The position numbers and the translations under genes were made by a program. A stretch of 64,000 bases of DNA from assembly GCF_027627455.1 (NCBI RefSeq), contig NZ_CP115483.1:5353113-5417112 (forward strand), written 5' to 3'. The DNA is from Sphingobacterium sp. SYP-B4668 (lineage in GTDB: Bacteria > Bacteroidota > Bacteroidia > Sphingobacteriales > Sphingobacteriaceae). Each line of letters starts with the position of its first letter. Positions within the stretch are counted from its first letter, which is position 1. The notes under the pieces were generated by a model that had not been told where the DNA came from, searched no databases, and worked only from the letters and a program-made list of their open reading frames with translations. Shown piece by piece: positions 1-8,900 of this stretch.

Positions 1-1069
1 GCAGTTGTCTTGCTATTTCGCGTGCAGCTTCTTTATTGACCAACAACGCGTTATCTTCTTGATTTTCTTTATTGGCAGTCCGGTTTCCGCTATTGACATC
101 AACAACGTGCAGGGCCTCTGTGTGCTCTATTACCAAGTAGGCACCCCCTTGCAGATTGACCGTCTTACCAAAAGAGGCCTTAATTTGTTTCTCTACACCG
201 AAATGTTCAAAGATAGGTTCCTTATGCTTATAAAGCTTTACTATCTTCTCCAAATCAGGCGATATCTCCTGCACATACGATTTTGTTTCCTCGTAGATGA
301 CGGGGTCATTAACATATATATGCGTAAACTCGTCCGTCAAGATATCGCGTAAGATGGTAGAAGCTCTATCCATCTCGCCCAATACCTTCTGGGGAGGTTC
401 AGCAGATTTAAGGCGTTTGGTAAATAATTCCCATTTCGAAATCAGGTCTAATAAATCTTTCTGCAATTCATCAACACCTTTTCCTTCGGATACTGTCCGG
501 ATGATTACGCCAAAATTAGCCGGCTTTATTCCCTCGACTATTTTCTTAAGACGTGTCCTTTCAGCACTTCCTTTGATTCGCTTCGAAATAGAAACTGTAC
601 TTGAGAAAGGGACCAATACCACAAACCTTCCAGCGATCGACAAATCCGAGCTCAATCGTGGACCTTTTGTAGAGATAGGCTCTTTGGCTATCTGAACAGG
701 CAATAGTACATTTCGGCTCAAGATATCCGAAATTTTGCCTGCCTTATCGATGTCCTTTTCTAACTTTAAACTATTGAGCAACTTCTCTTGATAGCTGCCA
801 TTCTTTACTATACGGGTAAGCTTGAGCAAAGATTGCACTTGAGGACCAAGGTCCAAATAATGCAAGAATGCATCCTTTTCGTAACCTACATCTACGAAAG
901 CAGCATTAAGTCCAGGCATGATTTTCTTTATCCTTCCCAGATAAATATCTCCAACAGCAAAATTGTTGTTTGCCTGTTCCTTGTTTAATTCAACAAGCTG
1001 TTTGTCCTGTAGTAAAGCAATAGTTACCCCTTTATCTGGGGTAGAATCGATAATTAATTCCTTTACCAA
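1..1069 (-). CDS. rng: Ribonuclease G/E family endoribonuclease (N-terminal part, cut by window edge)
   Basis: Single-strand-specific endoribonuclease for rRNA maturation and mRNA decay. About 356 codons are visible. After the N-terminal strand (VKELIIDST) comes an S1-type RNA-binding region around residues 35-130 (VGDIYLGRIKKIMPGLNAAF, then DAFLHYLDLG). The RNase E/G catalytic segment follows, with the metal-binding Asp in VVDVNSGN; the window ends in KEAAREIARQL, just before the second catalytic Asp expected in this family. No ATG fits: an in-frame TAG lies two codons upstream, so the start must be TTG at 1069 (or the adjacent CTG). It is the last visible gene of a leftward run HU, TPR protein, 29-aa protein, RNase G. 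The family call is firm; the exact start is inferred. Confidence 0.93.
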   Translation of the reverse strand, partial: MVKELIIDSTPDKGVTIALLQDKQLVELNKEQANNNFAVGDIYLGRIKKIMPGLNAAFVDVGYEKDAFLHYLDLGPQVQSLLKLTRIVKNGSYQEKLLNSLKLEKDIDKAGKISDILSRNVLLPVQIAKEPISTKGPRLSSDLSIAGRFVVLVPFSSTVSISKRIKGSAERTRLKKIVEGIKPANFGVIIRTVSEGKGVDELQKDLLDLISKWELFTKRLKSAEPPQKVLGEMDRASTILRDILTDEFTHIYVNDPVIYEETKSYVQEISPDLEKIVKLYKHKEPIFEHFGVEKQIKASFGKTVNLQGGAYLVIEHTEALHVVDVNSGNRTANKENQEDNALLVNKEAAREIARQL

Positions 1070-1246
1070 CAGCTACATATTTAAGATACCGACCCGACAC
1101 AATCGTCAAGGCAGCATCAATGAAACATAAATCCCGTTTAATGAAAAAATACAATCCATGTTTCCACAACCGCAGATTCACAGATTGTACTCCGTTACTT
1201 CTGTTTATTGACCTCAGGACCACAAACATCCATAACTCACACAAGC

Positions 1247-1336
1247 CTATTTTTTCTTGTGTCTATTTTTTCTTAAACGTTTTTTACGCTTGTGTGTAGC
1301 CATTTTGTGTCTTTTTCTTTTTTTTCCGCTTGGCAT
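1247..1336 (-). CDS. 29-aa highly basic AURKAIP1/COX24-domain protein
   Basis: A tiny ORF translating to MPSGKKRKRHKMATHKRKKR followed by nine further, mostly basic residues; over half of the residues are Lys or Arg. The sequence matches the short Bacteroidota proteins annotated with the AURKAIP1/COX24 domain, relatives of the mitochondrial small-subunit ribosomal protein mS38. That makes a ribosome-associated role likely, but this is inference from family resemblance. It lies 36 bases after the TPR gene and 177 bases before RNase G, all on the same strand, so it is probably part of the HU-TPR-RNase G transcript. A conventional ATG start and TAG stop are present. Confidence 0.85.
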   Translation of the reverse strand: MPSGKKRKRHKMATHKRKKRLRKNRHKKK

Positions 1337-1372
1337 AGCTCTAATGTTTTTAAATGATTATAAAATAATATG

Positions 1373-2209
1373 TTACTTACTTAATTCTTCGATACGTTTA
1401 TCGATGAACTGAGAGAGAGAAGGATCAGAAGCCAGTTCTTTGCTTTTTTGAAAAGCAGCGATAGCATCACTCTTCATCCCAATGTTTTCATAGCCCGTGG
1501 CTAGATAAAAATATGACTCCGCATCCGGTTTCAATTCGATTACCGTCTTGAAACGTTCTACTGCTTTGTCAAATTGACGAGATTGCAATGAAAACAATCC
1601 CAACGTTTTGTTAGCTTCTAAATTTTTAGGCTCTTTTGCTATAACCTCTCTTAAAATTGCAATACCGGACATTGGATTATTCGTACCTGTTACCATTGCA
1701 GCCCCCAAACCAGTTTTAGCATCAAGGTTAGCACCATCCAGCTTAGTCGCTTCTTCAAATGCATGGATTGCACTTTTATTTAGCTCCATCGCCAAGGTCG
1801 TATCTTGAAGGTTCGTATAGGCCGCACGGTAAGCTTGTCCCGCTTTCAACCAGTATTCAAATTTTGGAGAAATCTTAGCCATTTCCTCATAAACCAATGC
1901 TTGAGGAGCAGGCTTTGCAACGTCATCCCACTTTTGTGCCAATTGTTGATAGAGGTCAACCTTTTCATCATCCGATGCTTTTTCGATTTTTGCTTCCAAA
2001 TCAGCAATCTCCTGAATGATATTGGCATCCAATCCTTGTTTAGCAGATTGGGAAATTTCATCAAGACTAATAACAGAAGAAGCCCCGGTACTTGCTGTAC
2101 GCGATGCTTCTTCTTTTCCATCTACCAAACCACTGATTGGCTGTGCCAACAATGCTCCTACAAGAAGAACAACGAGGGCTACGACGACAATCTGTTTGGT
2201 GTTTTTCAT
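1373..2209 (-). CDS. Tetratricopeptide repeat protein with N-terminal membrane anchor
   Basis: A 278-residue protein. Residues 1-28 form a positively charged start plus a hydrophobic stretch (IVVVALVVLLVGALLA), which suggests a signal anchor with the rest in the periplasm. A charged helical segment spans residues 50-90. Three to four TPR units follow from about residue 100 to the end, including EPKNLEANKTLGLFSLQSRQ and PDAESYFYLATGYENIGMKS. TPR proteins act as binding scaffolds; the partner here is unknown. It starts 22 bases after the HU gene and precedes the 29-aa basic protein and RNase G. The fixed neighbourhood suggests co-expression but does not prove a link to RNA metabolism. Confidence 0.85.
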   Translation of the reverse strand: MKNTKQIVVVALVVLLVGALLAQPISGLVDGKEEASRTASTGASSVISLDEISQSAKQGLDANIIQEIADLEAKIEKASDDEKVDLYQQLAQKWDDVAKPAPQALVYEEMAKISPKFEYWLKAGQAYRAAYTNLQDTTLAMELNKSAIHAFEEATKLDGANLDAKTGLGAAMVTGTNNPMSGIAILREVIAKEPKNLEANKTLGLFSLQSRQFDKAVERFKTVIELKPDAESYFYLATGYENIGMKSDAIAAFQKSKELASDPSLSQFIDKRIEELSK

Positions 2210-2231
2210 GATGAATCGTTTTTAAATAATA

Positions 2232-2516
2232 TTATTTATTCCCGTTTTTAACTTTCTCTACAAAAACCTTTGCTGGTTTGAAGCTTGGAACAAAGTGTTC
2301 AGGAATAATGATTGCTGTGTTTTTTGAAATGTTTCTTGCAGTTTTTTCAGCTCTTTTTTTCACTACAAAACTTCCGAAACCTCTTACATAAACATTTTCT
2401 CCGCCGATCATAGCGTTTTTAACCACCTTGAAGAATGCTTCAACTGTCTCTTGTACATCTACCTTCTCTAAACCCGTTTTGTTAGAGATTTCCGCGATAA
2501 TTTCTGCTTTAGTCAT
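2232..2516 (-). CDS. HU family DNA-binding protein
   Basis: A 94-residue histone-like protein that bends and compacts DNA as a dimer. The start MTKAEIIAEI at 2516 gives the standard HU length; an upstream ATG would add 21 residues that do not look like HU. The HU helices (residues 3-40, GLEKVDVQETVEAFFKVVKN) lead into the conserved YVRGFGSFVVKKR turn and the DNA-binding beta-arm, which carries ARNISKNTAIIIPEHFVPSF. The proline near the arm tip is normally PxTG-like in HU; here it is IIIPEHF, typical of the Bacteroidota variant. First gene of the leftward operon, with a good promoter about 190 bases upstream. Confidence 0.95.
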   Translation of the reverse strand: MTKAEIIAEISNKTGLEKVDVQETVEAFFKVVKNAMIGGENVYVRGFGSFVVKKRAEKTARNISKNTAIIIPEHFVPSFKPAKVFVEKVKNGNK

Positions 2517-2704
2517 ATCTATTATTACTGTATTATTTTGTATTTCAACCCTTAGGCACACAGCACTTTGGGGACGCAAAGGTATTGCTTTAAAATGAGC
2601 TTTGGAAATTATTTATGCGTTTTTTAATGAAAATGACTGCAAATACGCAAGACATTTTCCCTGACTACTCAAAATCACAAAAATTTACCTAAGCAAATAA
2701 GCCA

Positions 2705-2736
2705 CAAAAATACAGTTTTTTATACTGAATATCAAA
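2705..2736 (-). promoter_or_regulatory. Bacteroidota-type promoter for the HU operon
   Basis: On the minus strand TTTG (2736-2733) and TATTTTTG (2712-2705) are separated by 20 bases, matching the -33/-7 consensus TTTG and TAnnTTTG. The implied start near 2700 would give a leader of about 180 bases before the HU start codon. A second TATTTTTG sits at 2855-2848. The rest of the 2,580-2,881 gap holds no gene. Confidence 0.6.
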
Positions 2737-2755
2737 GAGTTATTTTAAAAACATT

Positions 2756-2771
2756 CATTCCACGTGAAACG
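2756..2771. promoter_or_regulatory. Degenerate parS-like ParB site
   Basis: The 16-mer here contains TTCCACGTGAAAC, the same 13 bases found in both sites upstream of mnmG, but its outer positions diverge from TGTTTCACGTGAAACA. It lies between the HU promoter and the preceding gene. Binding is uncertain. Confidence 0.4.
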
Positions 2772-2881
2772 GATTTTTTACAAGCAACTTTATTAGCATC
2801 ATCTATGTTTAAACGTTCAGTATTCGACTCTCCAACATTGTACTATCCAAAAATAAATAGCACATAATCCGCACTCCCCTC

Positions 2882-3928
2882 TCAGTAAAAGACATTGACC
2901 AAGCCGGCCAATCGTTCCAAATCCCCTTGCCGATGCTGGCCACTGATTACAATGCGGTTCAGCAAGGGATCATCCTCCAGTGGATAGGGGAAACTTGATA
3001 TCAATATCTTGTTCCTAACCAAATAGTCGTACAATTCAGCATCCCCAGAAGTAAATACAGCAAACTGAGCTGTATGGTTCAGTTGACTTCCCGCCAAATT
3101 TGCGAATTGTGAAATATTACGCTGAAGCTTTTCGAATTGATCCCCATATATTTGTTCTCCGTGCAATAGCGCATATATCGCAGCAGGTGCCCCAGGAGAT
3201 GCCCCTGTAAAAAAAGTAGACCGCCTAAGTTCTGAGATTGTCGCTTTCTTTCCAAATATAACCCCAGCATCAGTCCCCATCCCCTTCGCAAGTGAAGCCA
3301 CGACCAGCACTTCGATATGCTCGGGCAAATGAGCAATATCTACCGATGGTCTATTAAAATTCACCACACCTATCCCATGCGAATCATCCAACAGCAAGGT
3401 TATTTTTTTACAAACATCGATATCTCGGAGTAATCCGAAATCGTACATCATCGGCGTCATATTGTCCATCGCATTGCTGATTAGCACAAACGAAGTTTCG
3501 GAAGAACCATTGATATAACGAACAGTATCCGCTATCCAATCTTCAAAAGCACCACCTCTTCTTGGATTGCCCCCCAACCATAGTGCAGGATGACTGTGAG
3601 GAGCATACAAAATTTCTCCCTTTTCAACCAATCCTTTCACCGTAAGCTGGCCAGCGAGATAGCCGCTAGATAACAAAATTGCATCCTCAAATCCAAATCG
3701 CGACGCCACTACAGACTCCGCTTCGCCATATATCCCCAACTGCACATTGTTGTTCCTAGAGGTTCCATTATTAAGACCTAATTTCCGAATACCCTCCACG
3801 TACAACTCAATATATGCCGCGTGATTCAATAAGCCTAGATAGGCCGTTCCTCCGAAAAACAAATACTCATCATCTTCCATCTGAATCGATCGTCCCGTAG
3901 GTTGACTTAACTGTCTAAAAGTATTCAT
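2882..3928 (-). CDS. PLP-dependent alpha-oxoamine synthase family protein (KAPA synthase-like)
   Basis: A 348-residue fold-type I PLP enzyme of the family that condenses an acyl-CoA with an amino acid (8-amino-7-oxononanoate synthase, serine palmitoyltransferase, 2-amino-3-ketobutyrate ligase). Visible motifs are SSGYLAG (87-93), AP-HSHPALW (109-117), DDSHGIG (181-187, the Asp and His that contact PLP) and ASLAKGMGTDAG, with Lys215 as the expected Schiff-base lysine. It is 35-50 residues shorter than typical BioF or Spt. Start chosen at MNTFRQLS (3928); a longer form adds 15 residues. No biotin or sphingolipid gene lies nearby, so the substrate cannot be assigned. Confidence 0.8.
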   Translation of the reverse strand: MNTFRQLSQPTGRSIQMEDDEYLFFGGTAYLGLLNHAAYIELYVEGIRKLGLNNGTSRNNNVQLGIYGEAESVVASRFGFEDAILLSSGYLAGQLTVKGLVEKGEILYAPHSHPALWLGGNPRRGGAFEDWIADTVRYINGSSETSFVLISNAMDNMTPMMYDFGLLRDIDVCKKITLLLDDSHGIGVVNFNRPSVDIAHLPEHIEVLVVASLAKGMGTDAGVIFGKKATISELRRSTFFTGASPGAPAAIYALLHGEQIYGDQFEKLQRNISQFANLAGSQLNHTAQFAVFTSGDAELYDYLVRNKILISSFPYPLEDDPLLNRIVISGQHRQGDLERLAGLVNVFY

Positions 3929-3999
3929 TATTGAAACTAGGTTTATACACGGCTTGTAACTTGTAGCATCCAATAACTTTCGCTGCCCAATTTACGAAC

Positions 4000-4032
4000 A
4001 AAGCCCCCAAAGACAAATACTTTGAAGGCTTT
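4000..4032 (-). terminator. Likely terminator downstream of tRNA-Lys
   Basis: On the minus strand AAAGCCTTCAAAG and CTTTGGGGGCTTT form a 13-pair stem with G-U pairs directly after the tRNA. The T-run is weak. Confidence 0.5.
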
Positions 4033-4038
4033 CTTTTG

Positions 4039-4111
4039 TGACCCCGCTGAGGCTCGAACTCAGGACCCACAGATTAAGAGTCTGTTGCTCTACCAACTGA
4101 GCTACGAAGTC
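4039..4111 (-). tRNA. tRNA-Lys(CTT)
   Basis: A 73-base cloverleaf on the minus strand. The acceptor stem GACTTCG pairs with CGGGGTC, the D-arm is GCTCAGTTGGTAGAGC, and the anticodon loop CTCTTAA sits between ACAGA and TCTGT, giving anticodon CTT. The T-loop is TTCGAGC. CCA is not encoded. It decodes AAG. Confidence 0.95.
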
Positions 4112-4259
4112 ATTTCTTTCCTTACCGAATGCAAAACAAAGTTACAGTTGTACATGACAAAACCAAACGTTTTTTTCATTTTTTTCAGTAAAATTCTACA
4201 CAACAAAATATAGAAAAATTCCATCGCCAAATCAACACGGGTGGCAACCCACATATCCA

Positions 4260-4736
4260 CTAACGGATAAAAAAGTTAAGCGGAATATTGACGCTAATAG
4301 ACCCCGTCAATCCATCTATCTTCTTGAAACCCGATTTTTGATTGACATCAAAACCATACCCCACTCCAATATCCACCAGAGACATCAAACTGATTCCAAC
4401 CTTAGGCGTAATCGTATAAGGAGTAGCTTCAGCTTTTAGAAAAGGCCATATTCCGCTATCGCTAAGATAATAGGTAATCCCTAGTTCGGGGATTACAGTT
4501 GTACGATTCATCATCCATGTCAGATTTGCGCCAGCATCAATCTTCATATATTGATGGTCATTAGGAGCAAAGAGCCCCCATCCAGACAATTTTAAGAAAT
4601 TGCCACTTTGATACTGATATCCAATTGAAGGTCCCCATATCCAAGAAGTGCCAGTCCGCTGTTGCGGACGGATATCCTGCGCAAAAGAGGAGATTGTAAC
4701 CACAGCCGATACTATCGAAAGAAATATCTTCTTCAT
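4260..4736 (-). CDS. Secreted protein, possible small outer-membrane beta-barrel
   Basis: A 158-residue protein that I cannot place in a named family. Residues 1-19 (MKKIFLSIVSAVVTISSFAQ) are a clear signal peptide with a typical Bacteroidota AQ cleavage point. The mature part is rich in alternating aromatic and polar residues (GPSIGYQYQSGNFLKLSGWG, TVIPELGITYYLSD) and ends in an aromatic-hydrophobic strand, IPLNFFIR. That pattern fits a short outer-membrane beta-barrel. It stands alone between tRNA-Lys and a divergent gene. Function unknown. Confidence 0.7.
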   Translation of the reverse strand: MKKIFLSIVSAVVTISSFAQDIRPQQRTGTSWIWGPSIGYQYQSGNFLKLSGWGLFAPNDHQYMKIDAGANLTWMMNRTTVIPELGITYYLSDSGIWPFLKAEATPYTITPKVGISLMSLVDIGVGYGFDVNQKSGFKKIDGLTGSISVNIPLNFFIR

Positions 4737-4872
4737 ATCAAGGGATTTTAATGTACACTAATTTACGACATATAATGACATTATTGACATTCCAAATAAA
4801 TTAAAAAACAACTAGCTTTTTCTTATCAAAGTCCGGATTAAACAAATTCCTCCCCTTAACAAAAAATTCATA

Positions 4873-4902
4873 TTGGGTTGATTCATCTTTTAGCTAAATT
4901 TG
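4873..4902 (+). promoter_or_regulatory. Promoter for the secreted protein at 4926
   Basis: TTG (4873-4875), a 19-base spacer and TAAATTTG (4895-4902) match the Bacteroidota consensus. The implied start near 4908 lies downstream of the in-frame ATG at 4878, which supports the ATG at 4926 as the real start. Confidence 0.6.
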
Positions 4903-4925
4903 AAAGACAAAATATTAAAAGACAA

Positions 4926-5900
4926 ATGGATTACTGCAATTATTTACGAACCTACACCATTAGAGTGGTATTGCTCCTATTAACATGCTCAAGCCTACAC
5001 GTCCATGCCCAATTTGGCAAACTTGGGGACCTGGTCAACAAGAGTGTCAGTAAGGCCCTCAACAGCACGCAACTCAAAATGTTGAAGACAGACCCCATCA
5101 CAACCAATTTCGATGATTGTAATCAAGACGACCTCCTTCCTTTGGACTTTGGAAGTGATTCCGTCAAGACCCCGCTCTGCGACCTTCACTCTGACTACTC
5201 CACCACTACAGGGTTTCGGTTAAAACCAGGATTCTACATCGGTACATTTAAGAGCTTCTGTCTACAAGCGGGCACTTATGGTCCCACTAAAGGCGATGGT
5301 TATCTATTTGCACCTCTCGCTGGCCCAAAAGAGAAGACGGCGAGAACACTTATTGCCAATTGGGAAAACCATCCCGAAATAGAACAATCCCAGGTTCAAC
5401 TTTTACTATGGGCGCTTATTGCCAAGACTAATTTCTCCAAACTATCTCCTCAACTACAAGCCACCGCAGCTGTCCTACTCAGCCAAAACGACCTTAGCGC
5501 ATTAGGAAGTTCCGTGATTGACTACCTTAGCGAAGAAGCCATACAGTCTGTCACCACCAACCTCCCCGAACCCGCCAAAACCATCATCGAAATCGAAAAT
5601 AAGATTAGAGGTCTCATGTATCAAGCCAATGCCTCCTATCAGGACATTGAAAATCTTGCCATGCTTACAGGCGCCGCACCGACAAACGAAAAATTCCCCA
5701 GAGGGGTTTGGAGCCGTCATCCCGATGGATATTATATCAAATACCTTCCTACAAGCTACGCTAAGACTACCGTAGAAATTTACATACCACAGCAAATCGA
5801 ATACATAGATTTCTTTCCAACAGGCGATGTCGCCGTGCCCGCTTCGCGCGGCTCACAGCGACTAGGCCAATCTAATGTACTTATCTGCGAAAATGACTAA
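4926..5900 (+). CDS. Secreted protein of unknown function with possible thioester-type motifs
   Basis: A 324-residue protein from the ATG at 4926, chosen because the promoter lies just upstream and residues 1-28 then form a normal signal peptide (VVLLLLTCSSLHVHAQ). An N-terminal linker (40-90) precedes a compact region containing FKSFCLQAGTYGP, with Cys112, and later SQVQLLLWALI. Cys after an aromatic residue plus Gln followed by a hydrophobic run and Trp recalls the internal-thioester domains of surface adhesins, but I cannot confirm the fold. The C-terminal part (RHPDGYYIKYLPTSYAK) looks globular. It is convergent with the tricorn-like gene. A real gene by promoter and signal peptide; function unassigned. 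Confidence 0.65.
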   Translation: MDYCNYLRTYTIRVVLLLLTCSSLHVHAQFGKLGDLVNKSVSKALNSTQLKMLKTDPITTNFDDCNQDDLLPLDFGSDSVKTPLCDLHSDYSTTTGFRLKPGFYIGTFKSFCLQAGTYGPTKGDGYLFAPLAGPKEKTARTLIANWENHPEIEQSQVQLLLWALIAKTNFSKLSPQLQATAAVLLSQNDLSALGSSVIDYLSEEAIQSVTTNLPEPAKTIIEIENKIRGLMYQANASYQDIENLAMLTGAAPTNEKFPRGVWSRHPDGYYIKYLPTSYAKTTVEIYIPQQIEYIDFFPTGDVAVPASRGSQRLGQSNVLICEND

Positions 5901-5903
5901 ATA

Positions 5904-5936
5904 GAAAAAGAGAGCCCAATCAAGCTCCCTTTTTTA
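5904..5936. terminator. Weak hairpin between convergent genes
   Basis: AAAAAGAGAGC pairs imperfectly with GCTCCCTTTTTT across a short loop in the 36-base gap between the convergent genes at 4926-5900 and 5937-9098. Confidence 0.5.
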
Positions 5937-8900
5937 TTATTTCAAATCATTAATAATTTCCTGTATTGCCCTTTCAAGTTGAGGATCTCGCTCCTCTATC
6001 CGGTCCACAAAGGTATTCCTGACGGCAATGTCTGGAGAGACCCCCGTCAATTCCAAGTCCTTTCCGTCCAACGTATAACAGCCCCAAGCGGGCACCCGAT
6101 ACATCGAGCCATCCACTAGGCCCTTTGCCGACGTAAAAATAATCCAACGATAAGTCTCTGTTCCAATAATTTTTCCCAATTTCAACTCCTTGAAGCCCGC
6201 CGCTGTCATCTCAGCATCACTCAAAGACTGCTCATTGATCAACAGTACAATCGGCTTGGCCGCGGGAGCAAAGTTACTCTGCGGCGATCGTTTACCATCC
6301 CTATACTGCCAATGTAAATACGGCCGTTGTGACAAAAACCGCAGCACCTCGTCATGCACATTGCCTCCAGTGTTGTAACGAAGATCTAAGATAATAGCTT
6401 CCTTATTATTCTCTTGCTCTGCCATGTCCAATAAAAATTGCTCCAGCTGCTCCCCGCCCATATTTTTCATATGCGAGTAAGCAATTCGGTTCTTGCTCAA
6501 AGCGTCTACCCTCGACCGATTTCCCTTAATCCATTCGTCATACAATTGTTCCCTTTGCGTCGTCGTAGATTGTGGCCTTATATTAGTCTTGACCTTCTTT
6601 CCATCACGAACGAATGTTAACTCCAATTCCTCCGCAAGGGATGGTTGCGTAAAGTAAAAGTCTCGATCCATCGATTTATCCAGTTTTCGTCCATTTATTT
6701 CCACCAGCTGATCTCCCACCTTTACATCCACACCCTTTCTCCCCGCAGGTCCTCTTTGGATGATTTGCGACACCTTATAGGGATCTTTTTGGTCATATAA
6801 TATTCCTGTTTCATTCGTCACATACACAAAGTTTCTTCGCTCCTCAGGACCAGACGAATTGAAGCCCAAATGTGAGGCATTCAACTCTCCCAGCATATCG
6901 TTCAATAGAATCCGAAGGTCTGACCTATTATTGATATTTGGGAGGTAAGCCTCATACCTTCTCTTTATTCCCTCCCAATCCACTCCGTGAAATGTTCCGT
7001 CGTAAAAATTTTCCTCAATTCCAGCCCATGTTTCGTAAAACATTTGTGCAAACTCCTTTTCCAGATTACGTTGAAATTTCAATGATACTTCCACTTTATC
7101 AAGCTTATTGGCCTCCAAATTATATTTTTGGATACCTCCGCGGCTCAACGCGTAATATTTCCCTCCCGATTCAAAAAAAGAATTCACCCCGCCATCGACC
7201 ACCTTTTCCGTCTTATTTGGAACAAAGGGCTCCATCACCGTCCTATATAGCGCCCCACGCCCTTCATGATTAGAAGAGAAGAATAGGTACGTCTTATCGC
7301 CCTTCTTAAATACAGATGGATTGTACTGCGATCCGAACGCTGGACTCGCCAATGTAATACGATCCATTAGCCCTTGTGTATCTATCATCACCATCGGTTT
7401 TATGGTTGAGGCAGCCTTCGTCTCATCCTTCTTATCTTGACCATTCTTCTTCACCGCCGTAGAGTCGCGCTTCGTGTTGCTCGACTCGTCAAACAACTCA
7501 TCAAACTTAGCGCTGCGGTAGTCTTCATCAAAATCCTCCAAAGCCATCCTATAAATCCTAGCATTTTGCATACCAGTAGGGTAGGAGGGCTTCGTCCTAT
7601 TACTCGCAAAGTAAATATACTTCCCATCTGGCGACCAAGCAGGCGAAGTTTCGGATACTCCGGTGTTCGTCAAATTAATAGTACTATTTGTTTTCAAGTG
7701 ATGTACCAAGATATCCTGCTCAAAATTACGGTACGCTGTGAACAATACATATTCGCCATCTGGGGAGAATGACGGAGACGAATTTTGAAAAGCCCAAATT
7801 TCATCCTTCACAATAGTTTTGCTTTTTAAGCTCGTTAAATCCAGCAAGCGCACTTCATCACGACCACTGAGGTATACCGCCTGCGTCCGTTCCTTATTAA
7901 ATGCGATATCTCTATTATTACGATGGTCCTGCGTAAGCTGTTTCTCTCCACCTTTTCCATCGGCAGTCGTCGTAAACCAGTTTAAGTACCCCTCGTACGT
8001 CTGGCTATAGAGTAATGTCTTGTTGTCCTTTAACCAACTCACCTCCATTACTCTTTCACCGTGGCTTGGCATCTGTCTAACAAATTTCCCATCAATATCA
8101 CTCACAAACAGTTCACCCCTAGACACAAATGCCATCTTCTTTCCATCCACCGAAACGTCCAGATAACTAACATTATCTTTGATATCGAATTCCTGCTGCT
8201 TCCCTAAAACCTGATTTCTACTCAGGGAGATTTTAGGCTGTATAGTCTTTTTAGTTTCGACATCATAAACAAACAGTTGGTAATCCTTTTCAAACACCAC
8301 CTTCGCTCCATTTGCCGATACAACCGGTCGCTTGATTGAGGTTGAAAATTTTGTCAATGCCACCTTCTTGTCGTTCGCAAATGTATAAAGGTTAAATTCA
8401 TCGCTCCCTTCATCAGAAGCGAAATAGATATTCCCCTTTAAATCCACACTCGCCCAAAAATCTTTGCCTTCATAATCCGTATACTGTTTAAACACTTTGC
8501 TTTTCAGGTTATAAGAAAGAATATCAGGATTGAAAGCTCCTTTATAGCGTTTTCGATTCGCTGACGAATAGCTCTCCCAAGAATCGTTGAACAACAATTC
8601 CCCTTTTGGAGACTCTACCACATTGTGTATGGTATTAAAATAATGAGGAAAGAGCCTTTCGGCAGTACCTCCGCCAATATTCACCCTATAACTTGTAAAC
8701 CTATTGTAGCGGGAGGACGTAAAATAGATTGATTGACTATCCCAACTCCAACTATCTACTTCATCTCCAGCATCGTGATACGTCAATTGCTTGATATCTC
8801 CTCCCTCCATCGGCATCGTATAGACATCCATATTTCCATTTTGACTTGAGGAGAAAGCAAGCCACTTCCCATCGGGAGATATCCTTGGTGCAATTTCGTT

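Noticed and set aside
1032..1244. 70-codon open frame over the RNase G start region
   Set aside because: Out of frame with RNase G and without family resemblance; it only spans the intergenic gap and the gene's first codons.
5518..5775. Proline-rich overlapping reading frame within the secreted protein gene
   Set aside because: It is the out-of-frame reading of a supported gene, with no start signal of its own.
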